In this document: in pieces, positions 1 to 12,979 of the stretch
Numbering within the stretch: the stretch's first letter is position 1
Layout: each line of letters starts with the position of its first letter
Assembly: GCF_000264905.1 (NCBI RefSeq)
Contig: NW_006763132.1
Span: 1,093,503-1,157,502 of the forward strand
Length of the DNA stretch: 64,000 nucleotides
Origin: Stereum hirsutum FP-91666 SS1
Taxonomy: Eukaryota > Basidiomycota > Agaricomycetes > Russulales > Stereaceae
Reading direction: 5' to 3'
The notes under the pieces: generated by a model
Seen by the model: only the letters and a program-made list of their open reading frames with translations
Told to the model about the DNA's origin: nothing
The model's database searches: none
Position numbers and translations under genes: made by a program

Positions 1-1118
1 TTTTCTTCTTCCTCCTGCTTTGGTTTTAAATCGTGTAATATATAGACACTGCATGTACGCTACAATTCATACGTAGCTCCCATGGTTCCCTCCCATACTT
101 AGTTCCTCGTAGTACGGTGGTAGTGCTCCTCTTCTGGGCCACACATGACATAGCGCCACAGCGACGATCGCTCGCGTGGCGTTACAGTTCCGAATCTCGC
201 CGCCGTATTTGGGAGAAAATTGGAAATCTTTCGAGCGGTCAACGTCCTTGAACGTCTTCATCATTCAACCATCTTCTGCCCATATATCATCACAAGCACT
301 GCCCATGACCTCGCTCCCAATCGTGGAATCTTAACCGCCACTCTGTATAAAATGCTGTATGGACCTCCGCATTGCCACCGTCTTGCCATGAGTCCGGGTG
401 CTTAGGCTAGTAGTACATTCAGTCGTCCAGGACTACTAGCCGGACACCATCTTTCTCGAGCTTCTGGCTTGCTTCTGGCTAAAGTCTCGTTGCACCTGAA
501 ACCGCTGTACTCCGTATGGATCATCTAGATTTCGCCTTGGTCGCCTAGGCCGTGCCTCTGTCCCTTGTTAGCGTAATAGGCAGGGCTTGTACAAAGGGTC
601 TGCGAAAGTAATGGGGCGCCTGCGGTTGGCCAGTACGAGGACAACATAAAAGTTGACCCGATACTGTAGCACGATGACGCTCGAACGATGGCCAGTGATA
701 GCAGTGCCAAGCCTCACTGCTGCCTGACGCATAGAGATCGTTCAGCAAATTTACTGCGGCTCCATACAAGCACGTTTCGTGCTGATCTTCACCGTACGTT
801 TCTGACCAATGAAATCCTCTGTATTGGCCGACCAGGGTGCGGCAATTGCGCGAGCGAGATCATCTGGGGATATCGCCTTGATGTCTTCGCATTGCGAGCC
901 TACGATGAATGTTCGAATTCATCCCCCTGTTGACTGCGCCGCTGTCGCGGTCCTTTCACTGGTTTACTTGGCGGATATTGCTGCGGTTTTTACAGAGGGC
1001 TCCAGCGTCGATCCTGCACTTACAAAAGACCAGCTAAACAGTATGGAAAGTAAACACATCTCTTTTCTCTCTTGTCAACGCTCCCTTTGACTTTAACGAT
1101 CCCCTCATCCTCGCCACA
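1..1118. other. 5' flank, no gene recognised
   Basis: Only short open frames with no family resemblance are present. The last ~60 bases before the dioxygenase start are pyrimidine-rich, typical of a basidiomycete transcription start region. There is a TATAAAA-like string near 346-352, but it is too far from the 1119 start to assign to it. Confidence 0.5.
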
Positions 1119-2574
1119 ATGGTCCAGCTCTCTACACTTTTCTCCACTCTTACCGTCGCCGCGGTGGCCGGCTCCGCCCTTGCCCATCCTTCCGTTCACT
1201 CCCCTTCTGAACTCGAGTTCCAACGCCGCGCAAGGCGCTCGCTTGGGGACTGTCAATCACAGCTCAGGAAACGCGACGGTGTTGCTGTTCGATCCATGGC
1301 TCGCCGCCAGGCCTACGCCGACAGCATTCGCAAGGCCCGCGGACTTTCTACCGGTTTGTGTTTCCTACTTCATCACACGACTTCGACTCACACAACGCCA
1401 CCTTGACAGGCCCTTTCAAGCGCGATCTGGCCACCGTCCTTGCCACCGACCACAAGTCGAACCTGACTGGTGTCACGAACAACACCGACGCTGCCACGCT
1501 TTTCGACACGGACAGCTCCTGCGTCCTCGCCCCTGAAGTGACCCAGGGTCCCTACTGTGAGTTATCGACAAAGTTCTCCTCATGAGAAAACATTTTCTGA
1601 CGGATTTCATCAGATGTCGACGGCGAGTATGTCCGCTACGACATTCGCGAGGACCAGGAGGGCATTCCCACCTACCTCGACATTGAACTTATCGACGTCT
1701 CGACTTGCGAGCCCGTCCCCGATATCTACATCGATATCTGGTCTGCCAACGCTACCGGTGTTTATTCTGGAATTGGTAAGCATCACATTTGTCTGACCTT
1801 CTGTATGAAGGGCAGTAATTGATCCATTATTATAGTTGCTAGCGGCAATGGCGAATCCACCGACGCTTCTAACATCAACACTACCTTCATTCGTGGCATC
1901 CAACAAACCAATGAGGACGGCGTTGCGCAGTGGCTCACGATCTTCCCAGGCCATTACACCTCTCGTGCAACCCACATTCATCTTATCGCCCACCAGACCA
2001 ATGCCTCGGTCTACGACAACGGTACTTACGTGGAGGTCAGTCACCTTTCGTAGCTCAAGGAAAACCAACGTCTGAACGTACATTCTCTGACAAACACTCC
2101 CTTAGAACACTGTCTCCCATGTCGGTCAGCTCTTCTTCGATCAGGACCTCATCTCTGAGGTCGAGGCAACGTCCCCCTACTCGACGAACACCCAAGACCT
2201 CACCGAGAACGCTGACGACAGCATCTTGTCGGAGGAGGCTGATGACATCGACCCTGTTGTCGAGTATGTTCTCCTCGGTGACTCGCTGTCAGACGGTGTC
2301 TTCGCTGTACGTCGTCTCCTGTCCACTCATGCGCGTACACACCGCTAATGACTGATCATGCCTATTTCATCAGTGGACCTCCATCGGTATCGACACCACT
2401 GCTGCCTACACAGTCACCCCGTCTGCGGACTACTACGAAACTGGCGGAGTTGCGAACTCCAACAGCGGCTCTGGCATGGGTGGTGGAGGCAGTGCGCCCT
2501 CTGGCTCCGCAACGGGCGTGCCCCCTAGTGGCTCCCTGTCTGGTTCTACCCCTTCCGCGACTTCCTCAAGTTAG
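1119..2574 (+). CDS. Secreted intradiol ring-cleavage dioxygenase
   Basis: Extracellular non-heme Fe(III) dioxygenase of the catechol/protocatechuate intradiol family, expected to cleave catechol-type aromatics between the two hydroxyls. Six exons: 1119-1353, 1410-1556, 1614-1775, 1836-2035, 2106-2306, 2374-2574; phases close at every junction. The N-terminus is a signal peptide (MVQLSTLFSTLTVAAVAGSA) followed by basic RR/KR sites suggesting a propeptide. Joining exons 2 and 3 restores GPYYVDGEY, which carries the first iron-binding Tyr. Exon 4 has GHYTSRATHIHL, with the remaining Tyr-His-His ligands. The tail is Gly/Ser-rich (GSGMGGGGSAPSGSATG), as in many fungal secreted members. All four metal ligands are present, so it should be active. 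Substrate specificity cannot be read from the sequence; fungal extracellular relatives act on lignin-derived catechols (family knowledge). Confidence 0.93.
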
Positions 2575-2838
2575 AGGCCTGGACAGAGGGTGCGCTGACA
2601 ATTGACATTATTTATTTATCCTTTCCGACACCTCCGGTCTTTCACCACTCCTGTCATTATTACCGTAATATATGGGGCGTCTGGCCATAAGTCTGATCTT
2701 TCCGAATTATCGGCTGTCACAATTGATATAATGCATTCAATACTCCATAATGAGTACAACCCATCGAGAGGCTCATGAAGCTTCGGCAGATCCAAATAGA
2801 GCACAAAGCACTTCTCGTGTTTCATACGCTACACATTA

Positions 2839-4370
2839 TCAACACTTCCTCAACATAATCCTATGAAGTGAGGCATTTATCAGCTCTTTATCTATAGATG
2901 GGGTCAGAGGCTTGAGGCTTACGGCCATAATGCGATGGGTCTCCTTACTCGGATGCCTATGCATAGAGACGTATGAGTTGAACGGGGTTCTCTCGGGAGT
3001 CAATCGATACACCTACCCGTGAATCCAATAGAATGTATGGCTGGGATCTGCACATTCCCCGTCTGTCGAGTTCGCGGTAGCTGCACCCGGGATACAGGAC
3101 CCGTTGCTCGTGTATCCGAAGGCCTCGTACCCAGGGTCTGTGCCTAGCACTCCATCCCAAATACGAGAAAGATCACCGAAGGCGACGTTCAACGGAGCCG
3201 TTGAGTTGATCCCTTGATTGAATGCGCTGAGCCCATCGAAGAGGGATTGTTTCCAAGCTTCGCCGCCTGCAGTGTGCGCTCCACGGCCGTAGACGTCAGT
3301 GACCAGGAAGGAGCGGGCGTTGGTGGGCGGGCTAGCGAGAAGTTGTATCTGCTGAAGGAGAACTTGGGCGTCTTCAAGAAGAAGATCGTCTCCGTTGGCT
3401 GCGAGGATTCCGTGTCAGTAGCCTACGATGTGGCGAGGAATTTACATTTGGTCCATACCCAAAGATTTCGCATTTGTCCAATCACTTTATATTGGGTGAG
3501 ACTTCACAAAGAGAAAGCTTGAGAGTAAAACCGCTCACTTTATGCCGAAGAAGACTGTATAGAGAGTTGTTCTCGGATCGAACGTGTGTCCTTGACTCAG
3601 GAATAGCGACACTATCCGACGACATTTCTGTGACATGAGAAAGGTCGGATCAACGATGCAAGGGAGCTAAGACTGACCCTGCTGAAGGAAGTCGTGAGAG
3701 CTGTCTGCAGCTAGACTTGAATTAAACAAGGCTATGTCTACCACTGCCCCTGCCACCTGGTCATGTCGTGCTTAGATGTGAAAATGCTGAGAAAAGCTAG
3801 AAACGTCTGTTTACCGCATAGTCTGATAGTGTGGCGTTGATGTCGCGAGCTAAGTCCTCTATCCAAACCGGCCCGTTCGTCTGTCTATTCCCTGCACCAT
3901 GGTATCAGAATCGCCGTACGGCATGCCACATAAAAAGAACTTACCGGCATGAGGGTCAGGAGGAATGACCACCGGTGGTAGAAGTGCAGAGCCGTTCTCG
4001 ACTCCTGTGGTAAGTTATCAGTTGTACTGCATGACACGGAGCCCAGAGAAATCGTCTATGACCTCCGTCAGTGTAGCTATCCTTTTAGGCAAGACACATA
4101 CGACCATGAGCGACTTGTTTTGTTTCTCTAAAAAAAAGTAGCAGAAGATAGAGCATAGACGCTCACTCCGAATGTGACGATGGTGCGAATTGCTGACAGG
4201 TCTATACCCGCATTCACATCGGTGAAATTCCCACCAAGAGTCCCACATTGAGGGTGAACAGCGAGATGGACGCCGTCATTGCGATCAGGGCTGGCGAAAG
4301 CGAACCGCGCCACAGCGGCCGCGACAAGAATGAAATATTCAGAAGCAGTCCCAAGCCTGAGGTATGCCAT
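2839..4370 (-). CDS. Secreted CE16-type acetylesterase / GDSL (SGNH) esterase
   Basis: SGNH hydrolase resembling fungal carbohydrate esterase family 16, which removes acetyl groups from hemicellulose oligomers. The start at 4370 gives a signal peptide with hydrophobic core YFILVAAAVARFAFA. The next exon restores the nucleophile block FGDSYTDGG; GDS holds the catalytic Ser. Later exons give NGPVWIEDLARDINATL, LSQGHTFDPRTTLYTVFFGIN (the Asn of the oxyanion hole) and, at the C-terminus, ADPSHTFYWIHG joined through a short intron to HPSKETHRIM, with the catalytic Asp and His. At least eight exons. The stop TGA is at 2839-2841. Exon edges near 3600-3670 are less certain than the rest. Substrate is inferred from the family. 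Confidence 0.88.
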
Positions 4371-4915
4371 GATCTGCGCCCTAGTCCTGAGGAATCGAAG
4401 GACGTTACAGGTAGAATTAAGACTGCAAGGTCAACAAGAGAGAGGCTCACTATAAAGGGCAGAGCTAAGGTCCCAAGGCGGTCCGTCGACTGAGGCAGGT
4501 GAGTTCAGGCTATGGGCCGGATATCGGTCACGAGCTCAGCACAGAATGATTGTTCTCTGTTCTTGGAATGGTGTTCGGGACGCTCAACAGGTCATGGTGA
4601 AAACCTTCCGTTCATTCGAGTAGTACTTGTACATAGGAGAGCCGTAGAAGTCAAGATTAAGATAACTGGTGAGAGCATAATTGATGCATAAAGCGAGAGA
4701 TTACAAGTCGGGATGCACAACGTGAAGTCCTTGTCAAGAGGAAACGAGGGGGATGCCTAGATTTATACTGACATCAGATGATCTGTCCACGAGGTCTCAC
4801 TAAATAGAGAATATTGTGACGTAGTGGATAAGACATTTACACGGACCTGCCACATCTGCGCATTCGAGAGACAAATTCACGAACTAAGGAGACTAAAGCA
4901 AAGGTGTTGTGAATG
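4371..4915. other. Intergenic between esterase start and next gene end
   Basis: This holds the upstream region of the minus-strand esterase and the 3' flank of the next minus-strand gene. I see no coding feature and no convincing TATA box. Confidence 0.5.
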
Positions 4916-7796
4916 TCATTTCCGACAATTGAAGTCAAGTCCAAGCAAGCGTACCGAAAGGGCACCGTGGGGATCTGTCTCTCCAAGCGCAGGCGAAGGA
5001 GCTCGCATACTAGGATCTAAAGAAACATCCTCTCCTTGGCCAGCGATTCCACCGTACGGGGCCAGATTTGGAGGATCTACAGAGCTTCTAGACGTAGACC
5101 CTACGAGGGCGGAGTTATCGATGGACACGCGGCGATGATGTCTGCTGGAGGACGCCCACGCCACCGGATTCCCCCTCCCTTCCGCTGGAGCCTGAGCCTG
5201 AGAATCTTCTCGTCGAGTGCGAGAGGTGCGTGAAGGAGCGTCTTGTGAACTGAATATGTCGTAACCCCGTGTGGAATCGTCGATGGGGAACAATGTCCTG
5301 CGAGTCGCCGAGCCGGGCAAACTTCTTGTAAAGTCTGCGCGTAGAGCCACAGGAGAGCTATTAATAAAAAGAGTGTGGCGCTTCTCTGGTGATGAAGCCA
5401 TTCGAACATGGTCGGAGGGTATATTAATCGGTGGTGGGATGGTATGGCGAGTGAAAACAGGTGATTGCAAAATCTCTTGCAGGAGCGACCGGCCAGTATC
5501 AAGGACACTGAGATTGATGTTCAGCGGCGAGAGCGTTGATGCGTTGGCGTTGACGTTTTTGTTGCCTCTTCGAAAGTTTTTCTGCCTGTCCGATTCATCT
5601 TGTAAGTGAAGATTTGGTGGGATATTGAGATGGGTTCTTCCTACGTCGGGGTTTGATGCAGAAGATTCCGCATCTCCTGTAGGATCCTGTGTTTGTGCTG
5701 AGGCAAGTATGGCTGATGTCTGAAGAGGACTGTGGGATTGCGTTTCTGGGTTATCCGGAAATGAAGGTGGCGACGGATTCATTGGTGGTGGTTGGATAGC
5801 AGGTGTATCTTGCGCAGATTGTACAGGCTGTATCATGTCGGGGCTTGAAGATGACGATGGATTCGATGGTGGTTGGATAGCAGGTGTATCTTGCGCAGAT
5901 GGTACAGACTGACTAGTGTCGGGGTCAGGTTTGGCTTTATTGCGACCCTTTTTGGCGCCCAAAGGTTCAGCCTCCGTCTGCTCTGTGGGGATGTCGGGGG
6001 AGGTGTGGAGGGCCGATGCCGGCGTATTGATCTCGGACGTTTCGTTGCCAGTGTGTGTCGTAGTTGTATCTGCGCCCTGCAAGCCGTCCGAGGATGCGTC
6101 TCCGTCGGCTATGTGGCCACCTGATATAATGAAAGGCGATACCGGAAAGGGATGTTAGTACTTCAGACTAAGGATTAACATGCTGGCCCTACGTGTATCC
6201 GCGGAAGTCTCATCATCTAGAATGTAACCAAATCTGCTCTGTAATCCACCGTTATCAGGAAAGAGAGGTATGCTATACAAGGACGGGGTGTTCGAGGAAA
6301 CAAAAACGGCAGTAGGGCTGTCGAAAGGGCAGACGACAAGGCCCATGATGCTGGGAATGGAGGGCGATGCAAGTTCGGAATCGTCTTCTGGTCCACTTTC
6401 TGCAGCAAGCTCTTGTACTGCATACGAACCGCTTTCGTCGCGATCGTCTGCGACAATGGGGAGGGAGAACGGTAAGAAAAATGTTGGCGAGATTGGCGGA
6501 GGATGGAGCGCTGCCGATCCTGAGTCTGGTGAAGGGGGCGGCGAGGATGCTGTATGCGCATTTAGGTCATGCTCTGTCGAATCATATTCCCCGTCTTCTT
6601 CATCTGACTCATAATCAACAAGGGGCCTGAGGTTCAAGTTTTCGGACCCATTGCTACGAACGACATTGCTGAGACCATGACCATGGAAAGATGCCATAGA
6701 GTGTCCTATTGAGGAAAACACTTCGTTCCCCGAAGAGCCACCATCAGACTGGTCACCGTACTAGGATGGACAGACCGTTGAAAATAAGAAACACGACCCG
6801 GAGAATTCTCGTGCGGCGTACCTCGGACGGTGAGTCTGAATCTATGTCGCTTTCACTCACTTCTTCTGTGAGAGAATGATCATCTTGAACGTCATCCTCC
6901 TCCATCTGTCGAATCATCTGCATTTCGTATGTAGGAGAATATATTTGCGAAGGTGTCAGAGAGGATTCTTCGGCTTCCCCATCTGTCTGTGTATCACCCC
7001 AGTCCCAATCTGATATTTCAGGCTCAACGCCGGGTAGCAATTGCTCTACGCGAGCATTTGCTATTTGTTCAATTTGGGGCTGTATCAGATCAATTCCGTG
7101 AGAATACAAGCAAGGAAATCTTTGCTCACCGGCCGTTGCCAGATCTAACTCCTCCCATATATCTCTCAGTCCCGTCGGTTTTGAAGGGCTCATTATGGGA
7201 CATGACGGTAAGACGTCCCAAATGGCGCGAAAGAGTGCCTTCCTTGGGTCCCCAGACTCGAAGATTCTGCGTGTGTAAAAAAGTAGAAGGATGGATAACC
7301 GAGTTGAACGTGGAATCATTGATAGTACTGACTCGTTGGTGCGGTAGGTCGTGACAAAAAGATAACCACCTATTTTGTCACGTTCGATGAAATCCCTGAT
7401 CCTCCAGACAGAAGGGCCTTCTCTGGCACCAGGGTACCGGCCGGGGCCACTAATGAAGGCCAGCAAGTACTCCCAATCCCAGTATTTCACGTCGTTATCG
7501 ACCGGTCTCTTTGCAACAAAGGTCAGAAAAAGACGGAGATGCCGAGCAGACTGAAAAAAGAACGTACGTACCTGTACAGTGATGCGAAGTCGCGAGGGGA
7601 GACGTTGACCGAACGAAGGCCGTGCTTGATGATTTCGATTGCCGAAGATCCCGCCGGTACGGGGACTCGAGAAGGTCTGAGTGGTGATATGTATGTCTGG
7701 TCTATACACCAGTCTTCGCCCACCTACCTCTGTGAAAAGAGGAGACGACGGCGCCTCTACCCATGCTCCAGGTGTTATTGGTGAAAAAGTCGACAT
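4916..7796 (-). CDS. Hypothetical protein, disordered C-terminal half
   Basis: I do not recognise a family. Exons join in phase from the start at 7796 (MSTFSPITPGAW): an intron at about 7501-7573 joins LRITVQ to RPVDNDVKYWDWEYLLAF, another joins SDSPSE to YGDQSDGGSSGNE, and a third near 6130-6195 joins SADTR to GHIADGDASSDG. The first third looks folded (aromatic and hydrophobic, with helices such as TRLSILLLFYTRRIF). The rest is acidic, Ser/Pro-rich and low in complexity, with a duplicated SAQDTPAIQPP segment. The end is basic and short (LLGLDFNCRK). Roughly 800 residues. No signal peptide or transmembrane segment is clear. Function is unknown. Confidence 0.7.
5771..5907 (-). repeat. 81-bp tandem repeat in coding sequence
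   Basis: Two copies of a 30-nt block (5790-5819 and 5871-5900) lie exactly 81 bp apart, with similar flanks. The spacing is 27 codons, so the duplication keeps frame and encodes SAQDTPAIQPP twice inside the disordered tail of the gene at 4916-7796. Confidence 0.8.
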
Positions 7797-8819
7797 AGCT
7801 GGTTTCGGTGGCGCTATGTCGTGGCGGTGGTGGCGATTCGCTTGATTCGCTTGAAACTACCCACGCTACACGGGCCTTGAAGCTTGAAAACGAAGCAGGA
7901 CAAAGTACGAAGAGAATCGTTGGGATTAATGTTACAGAAACCAGAGAGTGCACGTCGTGGGTTCAGGAAGAGCTTGATAGAGGGCGAGAGTGTCAAGCAA
8001 GCGCATACGGAGAGCTTTTAGGAAGATGGGAGCTACGCAGTGCGGCTCCCATACCGAGACCTCGTGGCGAACCCACGTATCCTAGAGCGGTGAAATGAAT
8101 CGCAAAAATAGGCTACAATACCAAATACGTGTAATCGTCGAACCATATTGATTGGGCGTAACATGTTCTGATTCGAGCGATGAGCAACTACATCTTCTTA
8201 TCAGCTGAGGTTGACGCTTTGAGATGAAGGAACTAGCTCTTGAGGCGAGTGATCCCTTGTTAATTTGTGCTCAACCGGAGATCCACGAAAGGAGAGCATT
8301 TCAATCGAGCCCTCACGCAGGAACCAAGGTAGAGCGATTCAACCTTGACAAGCACTAAGCAGTGGCGAGGCCTGGGTCATGGTGTGAGTGCCATGGGATC
8401 TCCCATTTTCCGGGACGGGGACGGCGCCGACGAAGAGTCTCAGGCGACGATGAAAGGAACGAGTGGCGCAAGCAGCATGAGAGAGGTAAACAAATAAGGA
8501 GGTTCAAAGGAGCCTCGGGATATCCCGGAGGATGGCCGAGTAATGGGAGCCGCTGAGTTCGAAACGCAGATGATCTTGTGTTGTGGCTCTCGAGTGGCGC
8601 TTCGGATGCAAAAACAACACTACTCCGAGTCTATGTGAGAAGTTGAATTCCGGGATCTACGCCTGATCACGAAGGCGGAAGCTGGCCATGGTCTGGCCGA
8701 CGCATGCGGGCGTTGGTTGAGTTTCTTCACTCTTTCTTCATCCCCACCTCGACGTCCATCCAGTTCAGTCTTCTTCAGAGTTCACGACCCTACCCCACAT
8801 TCATTTACCACACATCGCT
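7797..8819. other. Divergent intergenic region, no gene seen
   Basis: About 1 kb between the start of a minus-strand gene and the start of a plus-strand gene, so it should contain two promoters. The last 100 bases are C/T-rich. Short open frames here have no recognisable content. Confidence 0.5.
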
Positions 8820-11212
8820 ATGCCTAGCAACACTTCATACGCACAAAACATCGTGCAGCAAATAATAAATCTCATTCGCTCCTTATTTCGTCGTCTCTTA
8901 TGTTCAATCCTCAATCGCTCGTTCGAAGACCAATCCCTCCCGCTGCCCACGATGGCATACCGCCCGCCGACCCCAGTTCGCCGTCACGATCTGTTCACAA
9001 CAATACCCGGGAATAAACCTTCGGGGCTAAGGAAGCTGCAGCTGCAATTACACGACGGAGACCATTCCGCTCGGACCTCTGTCAGAAGGAAGACGCGACT
9101 CACTTGCGAGGTAAGGCAATTCCCCACCGACTCCTCCCTTCAAAAAGCTTGATCATTATTTTTGACGAACAGGAGGACGGAAAGATCCACTTTGAAAGCA
9201 GGACAAATATGGTGGCGATCTCACTTTCAAAAACCACGTTGGTGCCCGGACAATACGGCCGGTGCAAAGCTCCACCTTCCCTCACCATCGCTATCCCGCC
9301 ACCCTCCCTGACGTTGGCCACGGTGATATCCCTAGCCAACCCTACTCCATTGGCGAAAGGGTTCTCCACTCCGGCACTTACAGACGACTCTGCATCCATG
9401 TCCGTCTCTGCAGCGCTGTACTCTCCATCGCCGACCGCATGTTCCATACGTTGTCCTAGCAGCACGACAACGGCGACGCCCATGAGCTCTGAAGTATCTC
9501 TTGGGGCTATTTCCGATCAGCCCACTGTCACATGGACATCGCCTCTGAAACGAGCAACGACGGAGAAGTCGTTTGTCAAACGTCCTATGCCTGGAGGCCC
9601 TGTCAGAACCAGAAGTCAGCGTCTTCGAACCCTGTCTGCGAACTTGAGCTTCGGGAACCTACTCGAACGTCCTTCCTCGCAGCGCCCTCCGTCTCAGAGT
9701 TTCACTCCCGGCACCCGAATGCGCCGGGTTTCTAGCTTCATCTCTCGATCTAGTGCCAAGGCACCAACGACCCCCTCACCTCCCTTCAGTCCCACCGACG
9801 ACGCAGAAGCCACAAGCGACCCCTTCGCCATGAACGGAGAATCATACACGGTTCCCTCCGCGTTATCAGACCTCACTTCTAACGTCTACGACATCTCTGC
9901 CTTCACATCGAGAGGGTGTTCGCCCATATCGGAGAAGAAGAGTCCTAGGTCGATCAAGTCCTCGAAGTCGAGAACGAAGAGGATGAAATCCAAGGTCAAC
10001 ATCTACGACCTGTCCGTCCACGATGCGTGCACCGTCCCCCCTCGAGAAATGGGAATCGCGCGCAGGGAGAGGGCCAAGGAGATGAAGGCAAGGAGGAAAA
10101 CGCGGGTCATCAGCGAGAGGCGCAGGTCCAAACGGTCTTCAAATCCTTCCGGTCTCGTCTTGGGCGGGAAGCGAAGTTCTGTTCCCCCTCCCTCAAGTTT
10201 ACCCGCTGAAATCGCAAAACATCAATCAGTACCGTCTCCTGACCGGAAATCCTGTGTCATCGAACCACAGTCACGTTGTTCGATCGAGTCAAATCCTCGC
10301 CTCGAGCCCGGTGCGCTCTCTCGTCAGCCAGTCGAGCGCGAGACCTCAAAACAAAACCAGCAATCGGCGATCTACTCTACCACCGACGTGCGTCTCCTCC
10401 ACGACCGCCACACCAGCGGGGTCCTGGCCACTTCATTGTTTACGGTCTCGTCACAACGTCACTCGCAAGGCCGACTTGGCTTACTAGTCCCATCGGACAT
10501 CCCATCCATTCTCGAGGCAGGCAATATCCCCCTTGTATCTTCTCCAACACGGACATTCCGCGCGTCTATGCCGTCAACGAAGGAGAACGTGGCAGAAGTA
10601 GTCAATGAGGCGAACCACCGCTTCACCACAGGGGCCCGACCTCAAGGTCTCAAACCACTCTCGCTCCCGAAGCCCGCGTTCACAACACAGAGCAACGTCC
10701 GCTCTGTGCTCACCGCGTCTCCACACTCAAACATGCGCCCGTTCTCGTATCCTCCGCCTCGATATCAATCGGAACTGAGCTCCAACGCAGCAAACTCGAT
10801 TCTCTACCCGGATTTTGACGAGAGCATCAAGTTGTCGGCACAGGGGCCTGCTCCGCGCCCAACGCCACGGAGTAAGCTGCGAGTCAATCATCGCAATACC
10901 ATGGCGAGCGTATCTTTCAGCACGCTATCGAGCCAGACATCTCATTCTGAGGAGAACGATGACGAAGGGAAGAAGGCAAAGGTTGAGGAGTTACGGCGAG
11001 AGTTCACGCCTCTCGCCCTCCCTGATTTCGGTAGGCCGTTAACATCGAGGATGGAGTCAAGGAGTGGGTCAGACTCTGACGATAGTCTTGAGTCAAGCGA
11101 GGGGAAGAAGGGCGAAGAGTATGGGGTAGAGACCGAAGAAACGGACATGCGAAGGGAACGTGTGGCCGTTTTCGAGAAGGGGGTGTGGCCCAAGCTCATC
11201 GGCGGATATTGA
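8820..11212 (+). CDS. Hypothetical Ser/Pro-rich, basic, disordered protein
   Basis: Two exons (8820-9110 and 9173-11212) join in phase, TCE|EDGKIHF, giving about 776 residues. No known domain is visible. Residues 1-45 contain an amphipathic stretch (IVQQIINLIRSLFRRLL). The rest is strongly Ser/Thr/Pro/Arg-rich with several basic clusters, for example KKSPRSIKSSKSRTKRMKS and RRERAKEMKARRKTR, which could act as nuclear localisation signals. The final 60 residues are acidic (EENDDEGKKAKVEELRREF). The C-terminus ends VFEKGVWPKLIGGY. Composition suggests a regulatory or scaffold protein with many phosphorylation sites; that is inference only. Confidence 0.8.
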
Positions 11213-11422
11213 GGCGAGATCAGTATTACCCTGGGGATATGTAATGGTTCTTCTGGAATTGAATGTTAGACATGATCATTTAGCGCAGCATATACCCGGA
11301 TCGCACGAAATGAGTGACGCTGCATACGGCAAGCATCGAATATTGAAGGGGTCTATTCAGGTGTACGAAGACTATAAGGATGATCGTTTGAAGATCATAA
11401 ATCGAAAGAGAATGCCAGAAGT
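11213..11422. other. Convergent 3' flanks
   Basis: Short A/T-richer spacer between the stop of the plus-strand disordered protein and the stop of the minus-strand hydrolase. No feature is visible. Confidence 0.4.
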
Positions 11423-12833
11423 TCATCGTTCACCCTCTTGTATGAAGTCGACTACGAGTTTTTGAAACTCAGCGGGACTATTCGCATAAGTTTAGGTCAA
11501 TGTCGGTGCCACAACAGGCCACAACGGACTTTGAATGTAAAGCTTACCTCTCCGAGTGAACTGGAAGATAAAGAATGTATTGTAAACCAATGACCTTCAT
11601 GACTGCACGCAGGGGGATGCTAACTTACCCCAGTGTCCCGTGTGCAGCGTCTTGATCTCCATGTCAGGAAACATTGCGTAGGCATGCTGAACATTCTTTT
11701 CGTTGATGTACCGACTCTTTTCACCTTTGATAAACAAAGTCCTCCCATAGTATAGCGCGCCGTCATCAGGATGATGAGGGAAATCTCCGATATTAGTTAT
11801 GGACTCGCTGATGATTTTGAGTGGAATAGAGAACTTGAGGGGGTGACTATGAGCATCTAGGTTCGTTAGGAGGAACTGTCGAATCGGTGTCTCCTATGGA
11901 TCATGAGACGAAAAGACGTCAATATCATATTATATCACCAATACTCGAATGCGGGGACGTAGCACAAATCGTGTAAGACGAGACGGATGGTTTAGAGCGA
12001 CAACGTACCTTGACAAACTCATGAAGCATATGATCTGCCTCTTTACGTGTCTTCAGCTTCGCATCTTCAATCTTGTGCATGGCTTGAAGATACATCTCAA
12101 AGTCGGGAGATAGTCTTCCACGAGATGGTGCAATATCAGCGACGATGAGGCTCTTGATCAAGTCTGAAGGAAGGGAGGAAGAAAGCGCTACTGTCATGGC
12201 CACTTTCCCACCCCTTCATAAGTAATGAGCGAAAAAGTAGAGGATCAAGGGTGAAGTTGAACCAGACTAACATGGAATGCCCTAAAAGGGAGATATTGGA
12301 GAGGGAATGTTTGTCACACAGGTGCAGGACATCGGCGGCCATGGCATCGTAGGTCATGATATCGCTATGCGGAGAACTCCCATGGTTTCGGAGGTCCTGT
12401 AGAAATACATGTTACGCCCGTGATATGTCGAACTGGAATGATGGGCCACTCACGACTGTATATACCGGTCTGTGCAGGACCCGCGCGAACGACTTTGCCA
12501 ACGACGTCCAATTGCGGCCCTTTCCACTGTCAATTGGGTTAATCGTATTCGACAGTATATGCCTCATACTTGAGGAGGTGTCTTACAAAAGACCATGAAG
12601 CAACAGGAGAGGCCCTACGCCGGGCTTCACTTGTTTTGGCTCGTAGACATCGAACTTGAGCTCTACGGGAACGGTATTAGTGGAGAGAAATCCTAGAGAT
12701 TCGTAGCAAAATGAGTCAAGTGACCAGCTCAAAAAAACAGCTTAGAATGACTTCGGCATGGGACAAGGCGAGGGACTATAGCTATAGGTCTAAGAGAGTG
12801 ATACACGAAACGGCGCGTGAGAGAGAGGGACAT
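11423..12833 (-). CDS. Mitochondrial alpha/beta hydrolase, ABHD11-like
   Basis: Alpha/beta-hydrolase-fold serine esterase of the ABHD11 family (yeast IMO32), located in mitochondria in known members. The start at 12833 gives a basic N-terminus (MSLSLTRRFVYHSLRPIAIV) like a presequence. A short intron then leads to FLSTNTVPVELKFDVYEP. Conserved blocks follow in order: GPLLLLHGLL, SRDLRNHGSSPHSDIMTYDAMAA (cut here at the exon edge), LGHSM joined to GGKVAM (nucleophile Ser), SLIVADIAPSRG, FLLTNL, and TLHTGHWVHSESPAEF with the catalytic His, which forms only after joining three small exons near 11461-11640. The stop is at 11423-11425. About eight exons. Length near 300 residues fits the family. 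The first intron's donor (GTCATT) is weak, so the presequence join is less sure. Confidence 0.87.
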
Positions 12834-12979
12834 TGTGGCGAGAGGCGCGTCGATCGCGACGAAGGCACAAGCGACGCCTGCCCTAAAGCACCTTCCATAT
12901 CGGGAAGCTCCAATTTTCTTCATCGCGTTCGGTCCACTGCTCGTCCTTTTTCTCGTCTTGCTCTCATCTCACCTTCTGC